Part shown: one piece after another, positions 1 through 7,951 of the stretch
How the letters are laid out: each line of letters begins with the position of its first letter
Position numbering within the stretch: position 1 is the first letter of the stretch
NCBI RefSeq assembly: GCF_036346875.1
Contig: NZ_CP107852.1
Span: forward strand, 4,650,001-4,714,000
Reading direction: 5' to 3'
From: Nocardia sp. NBC_00508
GTDB lineage: Bacteria; Actinomycetota; Actinomycetes; Mycobacteriales; Mycobacteriaceae
Length of the DNA stretch: 64,000 nt
Position numbers and translations under genes: made by a program
The notes under the pieces: model-generated
Told to the model about the DNA's origin: nothing
Seen by the model: the letters and a program-made list of their open reading frames with translations, nothing else
The model's database searches: none

Positions 1-425
1 GCGCCACGACGGACGGTCTCCCGCACCAGCAGCGCCGACACCGCCGGAGTGCGCAGCGCACCGACCCTGGCACAGTCCATCATCGCGATCGGCGCGCCGG
101 TGGCGTCGTCGTAGAGCGTGATGGTCGTGTAGTACCGCTTCGTGCTGCGGTCGTGGCCGGGATCGAACTTGTAGGAGGTCTTCATCGCGACCACGCGCCT
201 GCGTCCGTCCCGGCCGAGCATGGCGTAGGCGACCGACCAGCCGTCCGGGTTCGCCACGCTGAGCTTGCGCGGGTTGTCCGAATCACCTGCCGCGAAGGCC
301 AGATACGCCTCTTCCACCGCGCGCACGACCGCGGCCGGTGTGATCGGCACGTCGGCCAGGTCGCTGCGGCTCAACACCCGTAGTGGGGTGCTGCGGTCAC
401 GCGTGCTCAAGGGGTCCTCGATCAT
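1..425 (-). CDS. Ornithine cyclodeaminase/mu-crystallin family protein (SbnB-like), 3' part beyond window
   Basis: I translated this leftward frame by hand; it runs off the left edge, so about 140 N-terminal residues are visible. They read like the N-terminal half of the OCD/mu-crystallin family: a VLSRSDL opening, an alternating helix/strand pattern, a substrate-pocket lysine in AMKTSY, TITLYDDATGAP and the CARVGALRTPAVSAL segment before the Rossmann fold. Family members are NAD(P)-dependent imine-forming or reducing enzymes; SbnB and VioK relatives help make L-2,3-diaminopropionate for siderophores or peptide antibiotics. The start is ATG at 425, or TTG at 410 with GAGGA 5 nt upstream. Either way it overlaps the end of the oxygenase gene (stop at 397), so the two are co-transcribed. 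The exact substrate cannot be told. Confidence 0.75.
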   Translation of the reverse strand, partial: MIEDPLSTRDRSTPLRVLSRSDLADVPITPAAVVRAVEEAYLAFAAGDSDNPRKLSVANPDGWSVAYAMLGRDGRRRVVAMKTSYKFDPGHDRSTKRYYTTITLYDDATGAPIAMMDCARVGALRTPAVSALLVRETVRRG

Positions 426-1551
426 GGGGTACTGCTCGCTCTCCAGTGCCGCTCTCGACCGGCAGGGCGCCTGCCGCTCGGAACGGGGCAACAATGTGTT
501 GCCCGTACCCATTCTCGTCGGCTTCCTCGGCCCGCCGTCGTCGTTCCGGAAGCCGGATGTTCACTCGCTTGAGCCATCGGTCGGTGCCGTCGTACCGCGC
601 GGTGAACGGCACCCGGCCGTGCACGGCGACGTCGTTGTCCACCAGCAGCAGCTCACCAGGGGCGAGCGCGGCGGTAACGCAGACGCGCTCGAGTTCCACG
701 GTGAGTTGCTCGTAGGCAGCGCGGAATTCGGGGTCGGCGTCCTCGAGCGGGGTGTATGCCGGGTCGTAGCGCAGGGTCTGCTCGGCTGGTCCCGCCACGC
801 TCCACAGGGTGGGAATCGGTGCGGCCGAGTACCTTTCGTGCCCGGCGCCGTAGGAGACGTCCGGCAGGATCGGCAGTGTGGGCGCGCTGAGCAGTGCGCG
901 CTGCGCGGCGGAGAGTTCCACGCGGCGCACCGACGACACCGTGGTGCCGACCAGGTCCGGGTTGCGCAGGCAGGCGAGCATGAGCAGATGTGCCCGCCGC
1001 GGATGGAACGCGTCCTCGGAGTGCGGGCTCAGCAAGGTTTTGCTGCTGGCGCCGGACTGTTCGTGCTCGTGACCGGCCGCGGGAACGATGTTGTTCACCA
1101 GCCGCCCGTCCTGCTGGCCTTGCCAGCCGAACGGTTCTCCCGCGCTGCGGGCGAGCAGCAGCATCACGAGGTCGAACTCGAACGAGTGTGCGCGCGTCGC
1201 CGGATCGCCGCTCCACCGTGCGGCCTCGCGCCAGCTCGGCGGCGTCGGGCCGAATTCGTTGTCGGACAGCGGAAGACGGCTGACTATCGTGCCACCCGCC
1301 GCGGTGGCGGGCGGGCGCATGGCATGGCGCACCTCGGCGGGGAGTTCCGCCGCGCGGGCATCGATCTGTGCGATCACCGCCGGATCCGTGAGTCTGTGCG
1401 CGGCGGCGGCCGGATCGGCGAGCGTGGCATCCAGTGTGGCGGATATCTCTCTGGCGAGTTCGCGTACGGCACGGCCCGCGGTCGCGGGTAGCTCACGTCG
1501 TTCGAGGTCTTGCGGTTGAAGCGTCTTACGTTCGGAGAGAACGCTTTTCAC
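397..1551 (-). CDS. Fe(II)/2-oxoglutarate-dependent amino-acid oxygenase (TauD/clavaminate synthase-like; AsnO/VioC type)
   Basis: A 384-residue protein with the non-haem iron facial triad: H177-x-E179 inside HSEDAFHP and a distal H311 in VAVHGR, followed by R325 (DGTDRW) for 2-oxoglutarate. The HSEDAFHP...LACLRNPDL context is typical of the branch that beta-hydroxylates free or carrier-bound Arg, Asn or enduracididine (VioC, AsnO, GntD-like). It should be a cytoplasmic enzyme preparing a non-proteinogenic amino acid. The GTG start at 1551 has GAAGGGA upstream. It is translationally coupled to the OCD-like gene, and an IdeR-like box lies about 75 bp upstream, suggesting iron-repressed expression. 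Substrate assignment is inference; the family call is firm. Confidence 0.85.
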   Translation of the reverse strand: MKSVLSERKTLQPQDLERRELPATAGRAVRELAREISATLDATLADPAAAAHRLTDPAVIAQIDARAAELPAEVRHAMRPPATAAGGTIVSRLPLSDNEFGPTPPSWREAARWSGDPATRAHSFEFDLVMLLLARSAGEPFGWQGQQDGRLVNNIVPAAGHEHEQSGASSKTLLSPHSEDAFHPRRAHLLMLACLRNPDLVGTTVSSVRRVELSAAQRALLSAPTLPILPDVSYGAGHERYSAAPIPTLWSVAGPAEQTLRYDPAYTPLEDADPEFRAAYEQLTVELERVCVTAALAPGELLLVDNDVAVHGRVPFTARYDGTDRWLKRVNIRLPERRRRAEEADENGYGQHIVAPFRAAGALPVESGTGERAVPHDRGPLEHA

Positions 1552-1626
1552 CGGGATTCCCTTCTTCGCATCGGTTCGAAAAGCAGGGTGACGATCGAAC
1601 TGCGAAGGTAACTGCTACCGGCGGGG

Positions 1627-1645
1627 TAAAGCAAGCCTTACCTAA
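1627..1645. promoter_or_regulatory. IdeR/DtxR-like iron box (oxygenase side)
   Basis: The 19-mer TAAAGCAAGCCTTACCTAA matches 13 of 19 positions of the actinobacterial IdeR consensus TTAGGTTAGGCTAACCTAA, with the right half nearly perfect. It lies about 75 bp upstream of the leftward oxygenase start and 230 bp upstream of the rightward ABC operon. Confidence 0.6.
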
Positions 1646-1795
1646 ACGTGTCGCCTGGAAAATAGCCGATCCGCATAGCTTCGATTCAACGAGACCGGGT
1701 CGCGGACGGGCGGCTTGGTGCTGTCTAGCGGTTTTACGGTTGCTGCGCCTCAATGCTGCCGTTTTGCTGCCGGTATCGGCGAGTCTTCCGACGGA

Positions 1796-1814
1796 TTAGG
1801 CTAGCCTGTCCTGA
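1796..1814. promoter_or_regulatory. IdeR/DtxR-like iron box (ABC-importer side)
   Basis: The 19-mer TTAGGCTAGCCTGTCCTGA matches about 15 of 19 positions of the IdeR consensus (TTAGGTTAGCCTAACCTAA) and ends 58 bp before the binding-protein start codon, where an iron-loaded repressor would block transcription. Two boxes in one divergent region make chance less likely. Confidence 0.7.
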
Positions 1815-1872
1815 TCAACAGTAGTGATTATGCGGTATCGCGGTGGGTTCGTCCAGGAGTGAGGGCAGTGCA

Positions 1873-3390
1873 ATGGTTTTGAATCGGCGGCAACTGCTGC
1901 GATCGAGTCTCGGAGTGGGGGCGGTGCTGCTGGTCGCCGCCTGTTCCGACGACGCGGACTCGCCCGGCCCGGCGCGCCGCGGCGGCACGCTGCGGGTCGG
2001 CGCGCTCGGCACCTCGGCGCGGCTGGAACGCGATCCGCACGCCAACCTCAGCAACGACAGCGACTTCCTGATCGCCTCGCTGGTCTACGACGCCCTGACC
2101 GTGCCGGGCGCCGACCCGAACATCGCGCCGCGCCTGGCCACCCGATGGGAGCCGGACGCCGACCGGCGGCGCTGGAGCTTCACCCTCGCCGAGAACGCGA
2201 CCTTCCACGACGGGTCGCCGGTGACCTCCGAGGACGTCGTGTGGTCGCTGCGCAGGCTGCGCACGGTCGGCGGCGCGTCGAAAATGCCGGTGGCCGTCGA
2301 GGACATCACGGCCGATGGGCCGAACCGGGTGGTGCTCGCGGTGCCAGAGCCGAATACCCAGCTGCCGCTGCTGGTCCGGCTGATGACCTTCACGGTCAAG
2401 AAGGACACCACGGATTTCACCAGGGGCATCGGCAGCGGACCGTTCCGCCTGGAGTCCTACCAGGGCGGCAATGCCCGATTGGTGCGCAACGACCAGTGGC
2501 ACGGTACGCCGCCACTGCTGGACGCCATCGAGGTCACCATGTTCGAGAGCGTGACCGCCCTGGGCAACGCGGTACTCGGCGGGCAGATCGACCTCGCCTC
2601 CAACGTCGGCGCCATCGCGGGCCGCACCGCCGAAGGCCGCGGTGACCTGACCGTGGTGCGCCGCCCGAACGACACGGTGGTCGGCGTCGCCATGCGCACC
2701 TCCGACGGGCCTTTCGCCGACGTGCGCGTGCGCACCGCCCTCCGGCTCGGCGTCGACCGCAATGCTCTGCTCAACCAGGTGCATTCGGGCTACGGGACGA
2801 TCGCCAACGACATCCTCGGCACCGGCGACCCGGTCTACGACACCACCATCGCGCAGCGCACCCGCGATGTGGATCGCGCGAAGGCACTGCTGCGCGAGGC
2901 GAACTTCGATACAGGGCATACCTATCCCTTTATGACCAAGGCCGAGGCGCCAGGCGAAGTCGAATCGGCGAAGGTCATCGCCACCCAGCTCGCCGAGATC
3001 GGCGTCCGGCTCGAGGTGGTCACCCAGGAGCCGAACGCCTTCTACGACCAGACCTGGCTCCAGGCGCCGCTCTACACGATCTCCTGGGGCACCAACGATT
3101 CCACGCTGTTCTTCGCGAGCAAGCTGCTGTCGAGCGGGTCCAACCGCAACGAAACCGGCTTCAAGGACGCGGCTTTCGACGCGGCCACCGCCAAAGCGTT
3201 GTCCGCGCATACCGACTCGGAATACCAGCAGGCCGCTCGGGAGCTGCAACGTATCCAGTACGACCGCGGCGGGTACCTGATCTGGGGCATGGCCGACGGC
3301 ATCGATATCGCGTCCGCCCAGGTGCGCGACCTGCCCACGCTCGGCGGGTTCGCCCGGGTCCAGCTGGAAAGGGCTTGGCTGGCCGGGTGA
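1873..3390 (+). CDS. ABC transporter substrate-binding lipoprotein, family 5 (DppA/OppA/NikA-like)
   Basis: A 505-residue family-5 solute-binding protein. The N-terminus has an RR pair and a lipobox (LLVAAC, Cys about 24), so it is exported and anchored on the outer face of the membrane. The body shows the family pattern: a start such as GGTLRVG, RLATRWEPDADRRRWSFTL, FHDGSPVTSEDVVWSL and a late IGVRLEVV segment. I chose ATG 1873 over the upstream GTG at 1843 because it gives a clean signal peptide and has AGGAG/GAGGG upstream. Family 5 binds peptides, nickel, opines or metallophores; the IdeR-like box and the neighbouring amino-acid-modifying enzymes favour a siderophore or metallophore ligand (inference). 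It overlaps the next gene by GTGA. Confidence 0.88.
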   Translation: MVLNRRQLLRSSLGVGAVLLVAACSDDADSPGPARRGGTLRVGALGTSARLERDPHANLSNDSDFLIASLVYDALTVPGADPNIAPRLATRWEPDADRRRWSFTLAENATFHDGSPVTSEDVVWSLRRLRTVGGASKMPVAVEDITADGPNRVVLAVPEPNTQLPLLVRLMTFTVKKDTTDFTRGIGSGPFRLESYQGGNARLVRNDQWHGTPPLLDAIEVTMFESVTALGNAVLGGQIDLASNVGAIAGRTAEGRGDLTVVRRPNDTVVGVAMRTSDGPFADVRVRTALRLGVDRNALLNQVHSGYGTIANDILGTGDPVYDTTIAQRTRDVDRAKALLREANFDTGHTYPFMTKAEAPGEVESAKVIATQLAEIGVRLEVVTQEPNAFYDQTWLQAPLYTISWGTNDSTLFFASKLLSSGSNRNETGFKDAAFDAATAKALSAHTDSEYQQAARELQRIQYDRGGYLIWGMADGIDIASAQVRDLPTLGGFARVQLERAWLAG

Positions 3391-4316
3391 TCTCCTTCGC
3401 ACGCCTTCTGCTCCGGCGCGCCGGCCTGCTGGTGGCGCTGCTGGCCACCGTCTTCGTCGCCGTGGACCTGCTGCCGGGAAACACCGCCCGCGCCGTCCTC
3501 GGCCGTGAGGCCACGCCGGAGCAGATCGCGGCCAAGGAACACCAGCTCGGTCTGGATCGTCCCATGCCGGTGCGGTTCTGGGACTGGATATCGGGCGTCG
3601 CGACCGGCGATTTCGGCCGTACCGCGCGGGGACGTTCGGTCAACGAGTTGCTGGTCGACAAGTTCCCGCCGACGCTGCTGCTCGGCGGGCTCGCCCTGGC
3701 CGTGACCGTGTTCGCGTCGCTCGCGCTCGGCGCGTGGTGGGCGACGCGGCCCGGCAGTGCCGCGACGCGCCTGTTGCAGCCCGCGACGACCACGGCGGTG
3801 GCGATTCCCGAGTTCGTGATCTCGACGGTGCTGATCCTGGTGTTCGCGCTGGCCCTCGGCTGGCTGCCCGCGGTCACCATCACCGACCGATCCGGTTTCC
3901 CGGCCGGACCCGACATGCTGGTGTTGCCGGTGCTGGCGCTGGCGCTGCCGCAGATCGGCTGGAACACCAGAGTGGTGCGGGCCGCGCTGGCCGACGCCGC
4001 CGGAGCTCCGCACGTGGAAAGCGCGGTGCTGGACGGGCTTTCCACCCGCGTCGTCCTGGCGCGGCACGTGCTGCCGTTCGCGCTGCCGACGATCGTCGCC
4101 AGCTTCGCGACCACGGTCGGGATGCTGCTGGGCGGTTCGCTGGTGGTCGAGACCATCTTCAACTATCCCGGTCTCGGCGCGGTGCTGGCCGGTTCGGTCG
4201 CCGACCGCGATACCTCGGTGGTCGCCGCGGTCGTCGCGCTGTCCGGGGTGGTCATCGTGGTCATGCTGGCCGCCGCCGACGGCATCCGCTCCTGGTCGCT
4301 GCGGGGGCGGCGATGA
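3387..4316 (+). CDS. ABC transporter permease, DppB/OppB type
   Basis: A 309-residue inner-membrane permease with six predicted helices, the N-terminal periplasmic stretch LGLDRPMPVRFWDWISG typical of DppB proteins, and a C-terminal EAA-type region around ARHVLPFALPTIVASF. It forms the membrane channel with the DppC partner downstream. I prefer GTG 3387 (4-bp GTGA overlap with the binding-protein stop) over TTG 3375. The stop is inside an ATGA at 4313-4316 that also opens a 22-codon ORF reaching the next gene's ribosome-binding site. Confidence 0.85.
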   Translation: MISFARLLLRRAGLLVALLATVFVAVDLLPGNTARAVLGREATPEQIAAKEHQLGLDRPMPVRFWDWISGVATGDFGRTARGRSVNELLVDKFPPTLLLGGLALAVTVFASLALGAWWATRPGSAATRLLQPATTTAVAIPEFVISTVLILVFALALGWLPAVTITDRSGFPAGPDMLVLPVLALALPQIGWNTRVVRAALADAAGAPHVESAVLDGLSTRVVLARHVLPFALPTIVASFATTVGMLLGGSLVVETIFNYPGLGAVLAGSVADRDTSVVAAVVALSGVVIVVMLAAADGIRSWSLRGRR

Positions 4317-4381
4317 AGGCCGAGTTCGCCGGGTCGACTATCGGCCGTTCGAGTCCGGGGCATCCATGTCCGGGGAGGTGA
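4313..4381 (+). CDS. Putative 22-codon coupling ORF between the dppB- and dppC-like genes
   Basis: ATG 4313 overlaps the preceding stop as ATGA, runs 22 codons and ends at TGA 4379-4381, four bases before the next ATG at 4386. It has no recognisable product. It may only keep ribosomes on the mRNA across the gap; a chance ORF is the main alternative. Confidence 0.2.
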   Translation: MKAEFAGSTIGRSSPGHPCPGR

Positions 4382-4385
4382 GCTG

Positions 4386-5213
4386 ATGATCGGTCTCGGT
4401 TCGATCGACATAGCGCGTCCGGTGCCGCGACGGCTCGGCTTGCTGACCGTCGCGCCAGCCGTGGCGGTCACCGTGCTTGCGCTCTTGGGGCCGACGCTCG
4501 CGCCGCATCCTGCCGAGGAGGCGATCGGAATCCCGTTCGGCGATCCCGGCGACGGCGCGCCGCTCGGCACCGACCGGCTCGGCCGCGACGTGTTCAGTCA
4601 ATTGCTCTACGGCGGTTGGGGTTTGCTGCTGCTGTCGGCGGTCATCGCGGTGGCGGTGACCGGGTCGGCGTGTGTGCTCGGCGCGGTGGCTGCGCTGCGC
4701 CCACGGATCGGCGCGGTGATCGAACTCGGCACCGACTTCTTCATCCTGTTGCCCGCGGTGCTCGGCATCCTGCTCGTGCTGACCTCGTGGCCGGACGCGG
4801 GCAGCTTCGGACTGATCGTGTTGGCGCTGCTGTTCGGTGCTCCGTACTGCGCACGGATCTTCACGGCGGCAGCCGCGGGTGTCGCCGCGTCCGGATTCGT
4901 GGAAAGCGCGCAGGCCGCGGGCGAGTCGCTGCCGTATCTGGTCTTCCGGGAGGTGATCCCGAATTTGCGAGAAGTGCTGACGACCCAGCTCGGTCTGCGT
5001 TTCGTGGCGGGGGTCTATCTCGTCAGCACCGCGTCGTTCCTGCATCTGCCCACCACGCTGGGCGCGAGCAACTGGGCGGTCATGGTGCGCGACAACGCCT
5101 CCGGCATGCTGCTCAATCCCTGGGCCGTACTCGCGCCGAGCCTGGCGATCGCGATCGTCGCGGTGAGCGTGAACCTGGCGGTGTCGGCATTCGGACGAGG
5201 GGAGCGGGAATGA
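4386..5213 (+). CDS. ABC transporter permease, DppC/OppC type
   Basis: A 275-residue permease with six hydrophobic segments. GTDRLGRDVFSQLLYGG is the hallmark loop of DppC/OppC proteins, and SAQAAGESLPYLVFREVIPN is the EAA loop that contacts the ATPase. The start ATG 4386 has GGGGAGGTGA upstream. It pairs with the DppB-like subunit to import the ligand of the lipoprotein upstream. Its stop at 5211-5213 overlaps the ATG of a second 22-codon ORF. Confidence 0.87.
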   Translation: MIGLGSIDIARPVPRRLGLLTVAPAVAVTVLALLGPTLAPHPAEEAIGIPFGDPGDGAPLGTDRLGRDVFSQLLYGGWGLLLLSAVIAVAVTGSACVLGAVAALRPRIGAVIELGTDFFILLPAVLGILLVLTSWPDAGSFGLIVLALLFGAPYCARIFTAAAAGVAASGFVESAQAAGESLPYLVFREVIPNLREVLTTQLGLRFVAGVYLVSTASFLHLPTTLGASNWAVMVRDNASGMLLNPWAVLAPSLAIAIVAVSVNLAVSAFGRGERE

Positions 5214-5278
5214 ACGCCGTCACGACCGAAACCAGGAGTGTCGGGAACGTACGTACCGGTGCGGCGGTGCGGCGATGA
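5210..5278 (+). CDS. Putative 22-codon coupling ORF between the dppC-like gene and the ATPase gene
   Basis: ATG 5210 has GGGGAGCGGGA upstream and overlaps the permease stop (ATGA). The frame ends at TGA 5276-5278, which overlaps the ATPase start ATG 5275 (ATGA). The reading frames therefore chain without a gap. The product is unrecognised; a role in translational coupling is inferred. Confidence 0.25.
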   Translation: MNAVTTETRSVGNVRTGAAVRR

Positions 5279-6960
5279 GCGATCCTGTGCTGGTCGACGG
5301 CCTGACCGTGCTCGGTTCGAACGGGCAGGAGTTGGCCGGTCCCACCACTTTCCGGATACCGGCGGGCACGGTCACCGCGCTGACCGGTCCGTCGGGGTCG
5401 GGCAAGACCACCCTGATGCGGGCGCTGCTCGGGCACTTGCCGTCCGCCGCGGCGCGGGCCACGGGTTCGGCATCTGTCGCCGGGCGCGACGTGCTCACGC
5501 TGAAGCAGGACGCGCTGCAGCGTTTTCGGCGGCAGCACATCGCCTTCGTCGGGCAAGATCCCGGTTCGGCGCTGAACCCGCTGCTGCGGGTGCGCGCCTT
5601 GCTGCGCGAGGTGGCGCCGAACGCGTCCAAGGCCACGCTGACCGACGCTCTCGCGCTGGTCGGCCTGTCGCCGGAGTACCTGCACCGCCGCCCCGGCGAA
5701 CTCTCCGGCGGCCAGCAGCGCCGCGTCGCCCTCGCCAGGGCGCTGGTCCGCCGGACCGGCGTGCTGGTGCTCGACGAACCGCTCGCCGGACTACACGGCG
5801 CGTTACGCACCGATATCGCCGGTCGGCTCGTCGAACTCGCCCGCGAACGATCGGCGGCGATCCTGCTCTCCGGCCACGACACCGCCCTCGTGCACTCGAT
5901 CGCCGACGATGTCGTCGAACTCGGCGCGGTCCACCCGACGCTTGTGCCGGTTCGTCCGGCGCAGCCGCTTCGAAACGGAAACGGCACGCCGACAAAGACT
6001 TCCGGCGCGGTCGCCGTGGCATCGCGGCAAGCATCGGGTACCGCGCCCGCGGTACTGCTCGACGCTGCTGATCTGGACGCCCGCGATGGTGCGGGCGCGG
6101 TCGCACGCCGGGACATCACGTCGCCGGAAGATCACGTCAGCGCGGTCCCGGAGGGGCGGGTCGAGGGCACGGGGAATGGGCACCAGCCTTCGTCCGATTC
6201 CGGGTCGGATGACCAACCGGTACTCGACATCGTCTTGCGCGCACGAGGAATCAGCGCATCGGTCGATGGTAACCAGGTGCTCGCAGGCATCGATCTCGCG
6301 CTCGATGCGGGTGCGGCGCTCGCCGTGGTCGGCGCTTCCGGTGCGGGTAAGACCACGCTGGCGCGCGTAGTCGCGGGTTTGCACCACGGCGCGACCGGTT
6401 CGCTCGAACTGCGCGGCAAGCCGATCACCGTGGGCGTGGGCAGGCGGATCCGCTACGGCCCGGGTGGTATTCAGCTGGTCACGCAAAACCCTAGATCGGC
6501 ACTGAACCCCCGGCGGACCGTGGCGCAAACGCTCGGCCGCCCGCTGCGCCGGATCGGGCGCGTCCCGAGACGGGACCTCCCGCGGCGCATCGCCGAACTG
6601 CTCGCTTCGGTCGAGCTGTCCGCTGATCTGGCCGCGCGCTATCCCCATGAGCTGTCCGGCGGCCAACGCCAGCGTGTCGCGCTGGCCAGGGCCCTCGCCG
6701 CCGAACCCGCCGTGCTGCTGTGCGACGAGATCACCTCCGCGCTCGACCACGCCACCGCGGCCGCGATCATGGCCCTGCTGGACCGTATTCGCGCCGAGAG
6801 CGGCACCGCCCTGCTGGTCATCACCCACGACATGGCCCTGGTCGACGAGTACTGTCCGCGACTGCTCGTCCTCGATCACGGGCGCATCGTCGAATCCGGC
6901 TACACCAGAACGGTTCTCGCCGCGCCGAGACACACCGCGACCAGCGAGCTGCTCGTCTGA
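5275..6960 (+). CDS. Fused double ATP-binding protein of a peptide/opine-type ABC importer (DppD-DppF fusion)
   Basis: 561 residues with two complete nucleotide-binding domains. NBD1 (about 1-220) has Walker A GPSGSGKTT (38-46), signature LSGGQQRRVALARAL and Walker B VLVLDEP. NBD2 (about 315-561) has Walker A GASGAGKTT, signature LSGGQRQRVALARAL and Walker B LLCDE. A low-complexity linker of about 90 residues rich in Ala, Gly, Asp and Ser joins them. It energises the importer formed with the two permeases. Walker, signature and switch-histidine (SGHD, ITHD) motifs look intact in both halves. NBD2 has a weak aspartate start motif but both halves should be active. Confidence 0.88.
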   Translation: MSDPVLVDGLTVLGSNGQELAGPTTFRIPAGTVTALTGPSGSGKTTLMRALLGHLPSAAARATGSASVAGRDVLTLKQDALQRFRRQHIAFVGQDPGSALNPLLRVRALLREVAPNASKATLTDALALVGLSPEYLHRRPGELSGGQQRRVALARALVRRTGVLVLDEPLAGLHGALRTDIAGRLVELARERSAAILLSGHDTALVHSIADDVVELGAVHPTLVPVRPAQPLRNGNGTPTKTSGAVAVASRQASGTAPAVLLDAADLDARDGAGAVARRDITSPEDHVSAVPEGRVEGTGNGHQPSSDSGSDDQPVLDIVLRARGISASVDGNQVLAGIDLALDAGAALAVVGASGAGKTTLARVVAGLHHGATGSLELRGKPITVGVGRRIRYGPGGIQLVTQNPRSALNPRRTVAQTLGRPLRRIGRVPRRDLPRRIAELLASVELSADLAARYPHELSGGQRQRVALARALAAEPAVLLCDEITSALDHATAAAIMALLDRIRAESGTALLVITHDMALVDEYCPRLLVLDHGRIVESGYTRTVLAAPRHTATSELLV

Positions 6961-7032
6961 TCGGTGCTGCGGCGCACCCGACACGCAGTGGTCTCGATCA
7001 CCGGATAGCCGCTAGCACACTTCGTCATCTGG

Positions 7033-7758
7033 ATGATGGGAGGGGTGAAGAAGACCGGCGCCTTGGCCGCCGCCGTGGTGATCCTCGGGCTTGCCGGTTG
7101 CGGGATCGACCGCACACCGATCCCGGAGGGCATTCCGCCCGGCCCTGGCACTCCGCTGCCCGTTATCGATCTGGACGCCCCCGGACGCACCGCCCTTCAG
7201 TTGCGCGGCTGGGCCGACGAGCAGGCGGACCGGCTGGGCATCCCGTCGATCGCGCTGGAGGCGTACGGCTACGCGGCGGCCGTGATGACCAGGGCCCGTC
7301 CCGACTGCGGCATCGCATGGACGACGCTCGCAGGCATCGCCAGCGTGGAGAGCAAGCACGGCGGCCACCGGGGGTCCGCGATCGGCGACGACGGCGCGGT
7401 CCACCCGCCGATCATCGGCATCCCACTGGACGGCTCACCCGGCGTCGCCCTGATCAAGGACACCGACCGCGGCGCGCTCGACGGCGACCCCGTCCACGAC
7501 CGCGCCGTCGGCCCGCTGCAGTTCATTCCGGAGACCTGGAAGCGCTGGGGCGTCGACGCCAACGGAGACGCCGTCGCCGACCCGCAGAGCATCGATGACG
7601 CGGCGCTCACCGCCGCGCGGTACCTGTGCGCCAGCGGCGGCGATCTCACCTCCGAGCACGGCTGGCAACGGGCCTTGCTCACCTACAACCAGTCGCACGG
7701 ATACCTGCTCACGGTGCGCGATCGGGCCGCTGGCTACAGCGTCGGGCGCCGCGTGTGA
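7033..7758 (+). CDS. lpqU: Lytic murein transglycosylase lipoprotein (LpqU-like, MltB/SLT fold)
   Basis: 241 residues: a signal sequence with lipobox (LGLAGC, Cys23), a proline-rich spacer, then an SLT-type lysozyme-like domain. The putative catalytic Glu is in ASVESKHG and the VGPLQFIPETWKRWG and ALLTYNQSHGYL segments are typical of actinobacterial LpqU-type transglycosylases. It should act on peptidoglycan outside the membrane during growth. The order lpqU-eno-ftsB-DUF501-ppx matches the mycobacterial block. The start is ATG 7033 or 7036. Confidence 0.85.
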   Translation: MMGGVKKTGALAAAVVILGLAGCGIDRTPIPEGIPPGPGTPLPVIDLDAPGRTALQLRGWADEQADRLGIPSIALEAYGYAAAVMTRARPDCGIAWTTLAGIASVESKHGGHRGSAIGDDGAVHPPIIGIPLDGSPGVALIKDTDRGALDGDPVHDRAVGPLQFIPETWKRWGVDANGDAVADPQSIDDAALTAARYLCASGGDLTSEHGWQRALLTYNQSHGYLLTVRDRAAGYSVGRRV

Positions 7759-7775
7759 TCGGCGGCATCCGATTC

Positions 7776-7842
7776 GCGGTGCTCCCGCAGGCCCTCCGTG
7801 GCTACGCAAGCTTCCACCTCCGGGCCCGTCGCTCGCACCGCA
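7776..7842. repeat. Palindromic dispersed repeat, left copy (inverted relative to 9243-9307)
   Basis: A 65-67 bp segment whose reverse complement is about 85% identical to 9243-9307. Its ends are GCGGTGC and GCACCGC, which pair with each other, and internal GGCCC/GGGCC pairs around a small CGT/ACG hairpin, so the copy can fold on itself. All frames are open, which creates spurious ORFs here. It lies between lpqU and eno. Confidence 0.8.
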
Positions 7843-7951
7843 GGTTCCCCGGAGTGCCGGTTACCCGCCCCGCCGCGAGGACGATAGGCTCGCAGCGCAC
7901 GGCCCATCCCGTAAGACCTACCGTGTCAGCAGCCGAAGGAGTGTCGTTTTC

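Noticed and set aside
7595..7951. Extended enolase start
   Set aside because: The upstream 119 codons run through lpqU and the palindromic repeat; GTG 7952 has AAGGAG and gives the family N-terminus.
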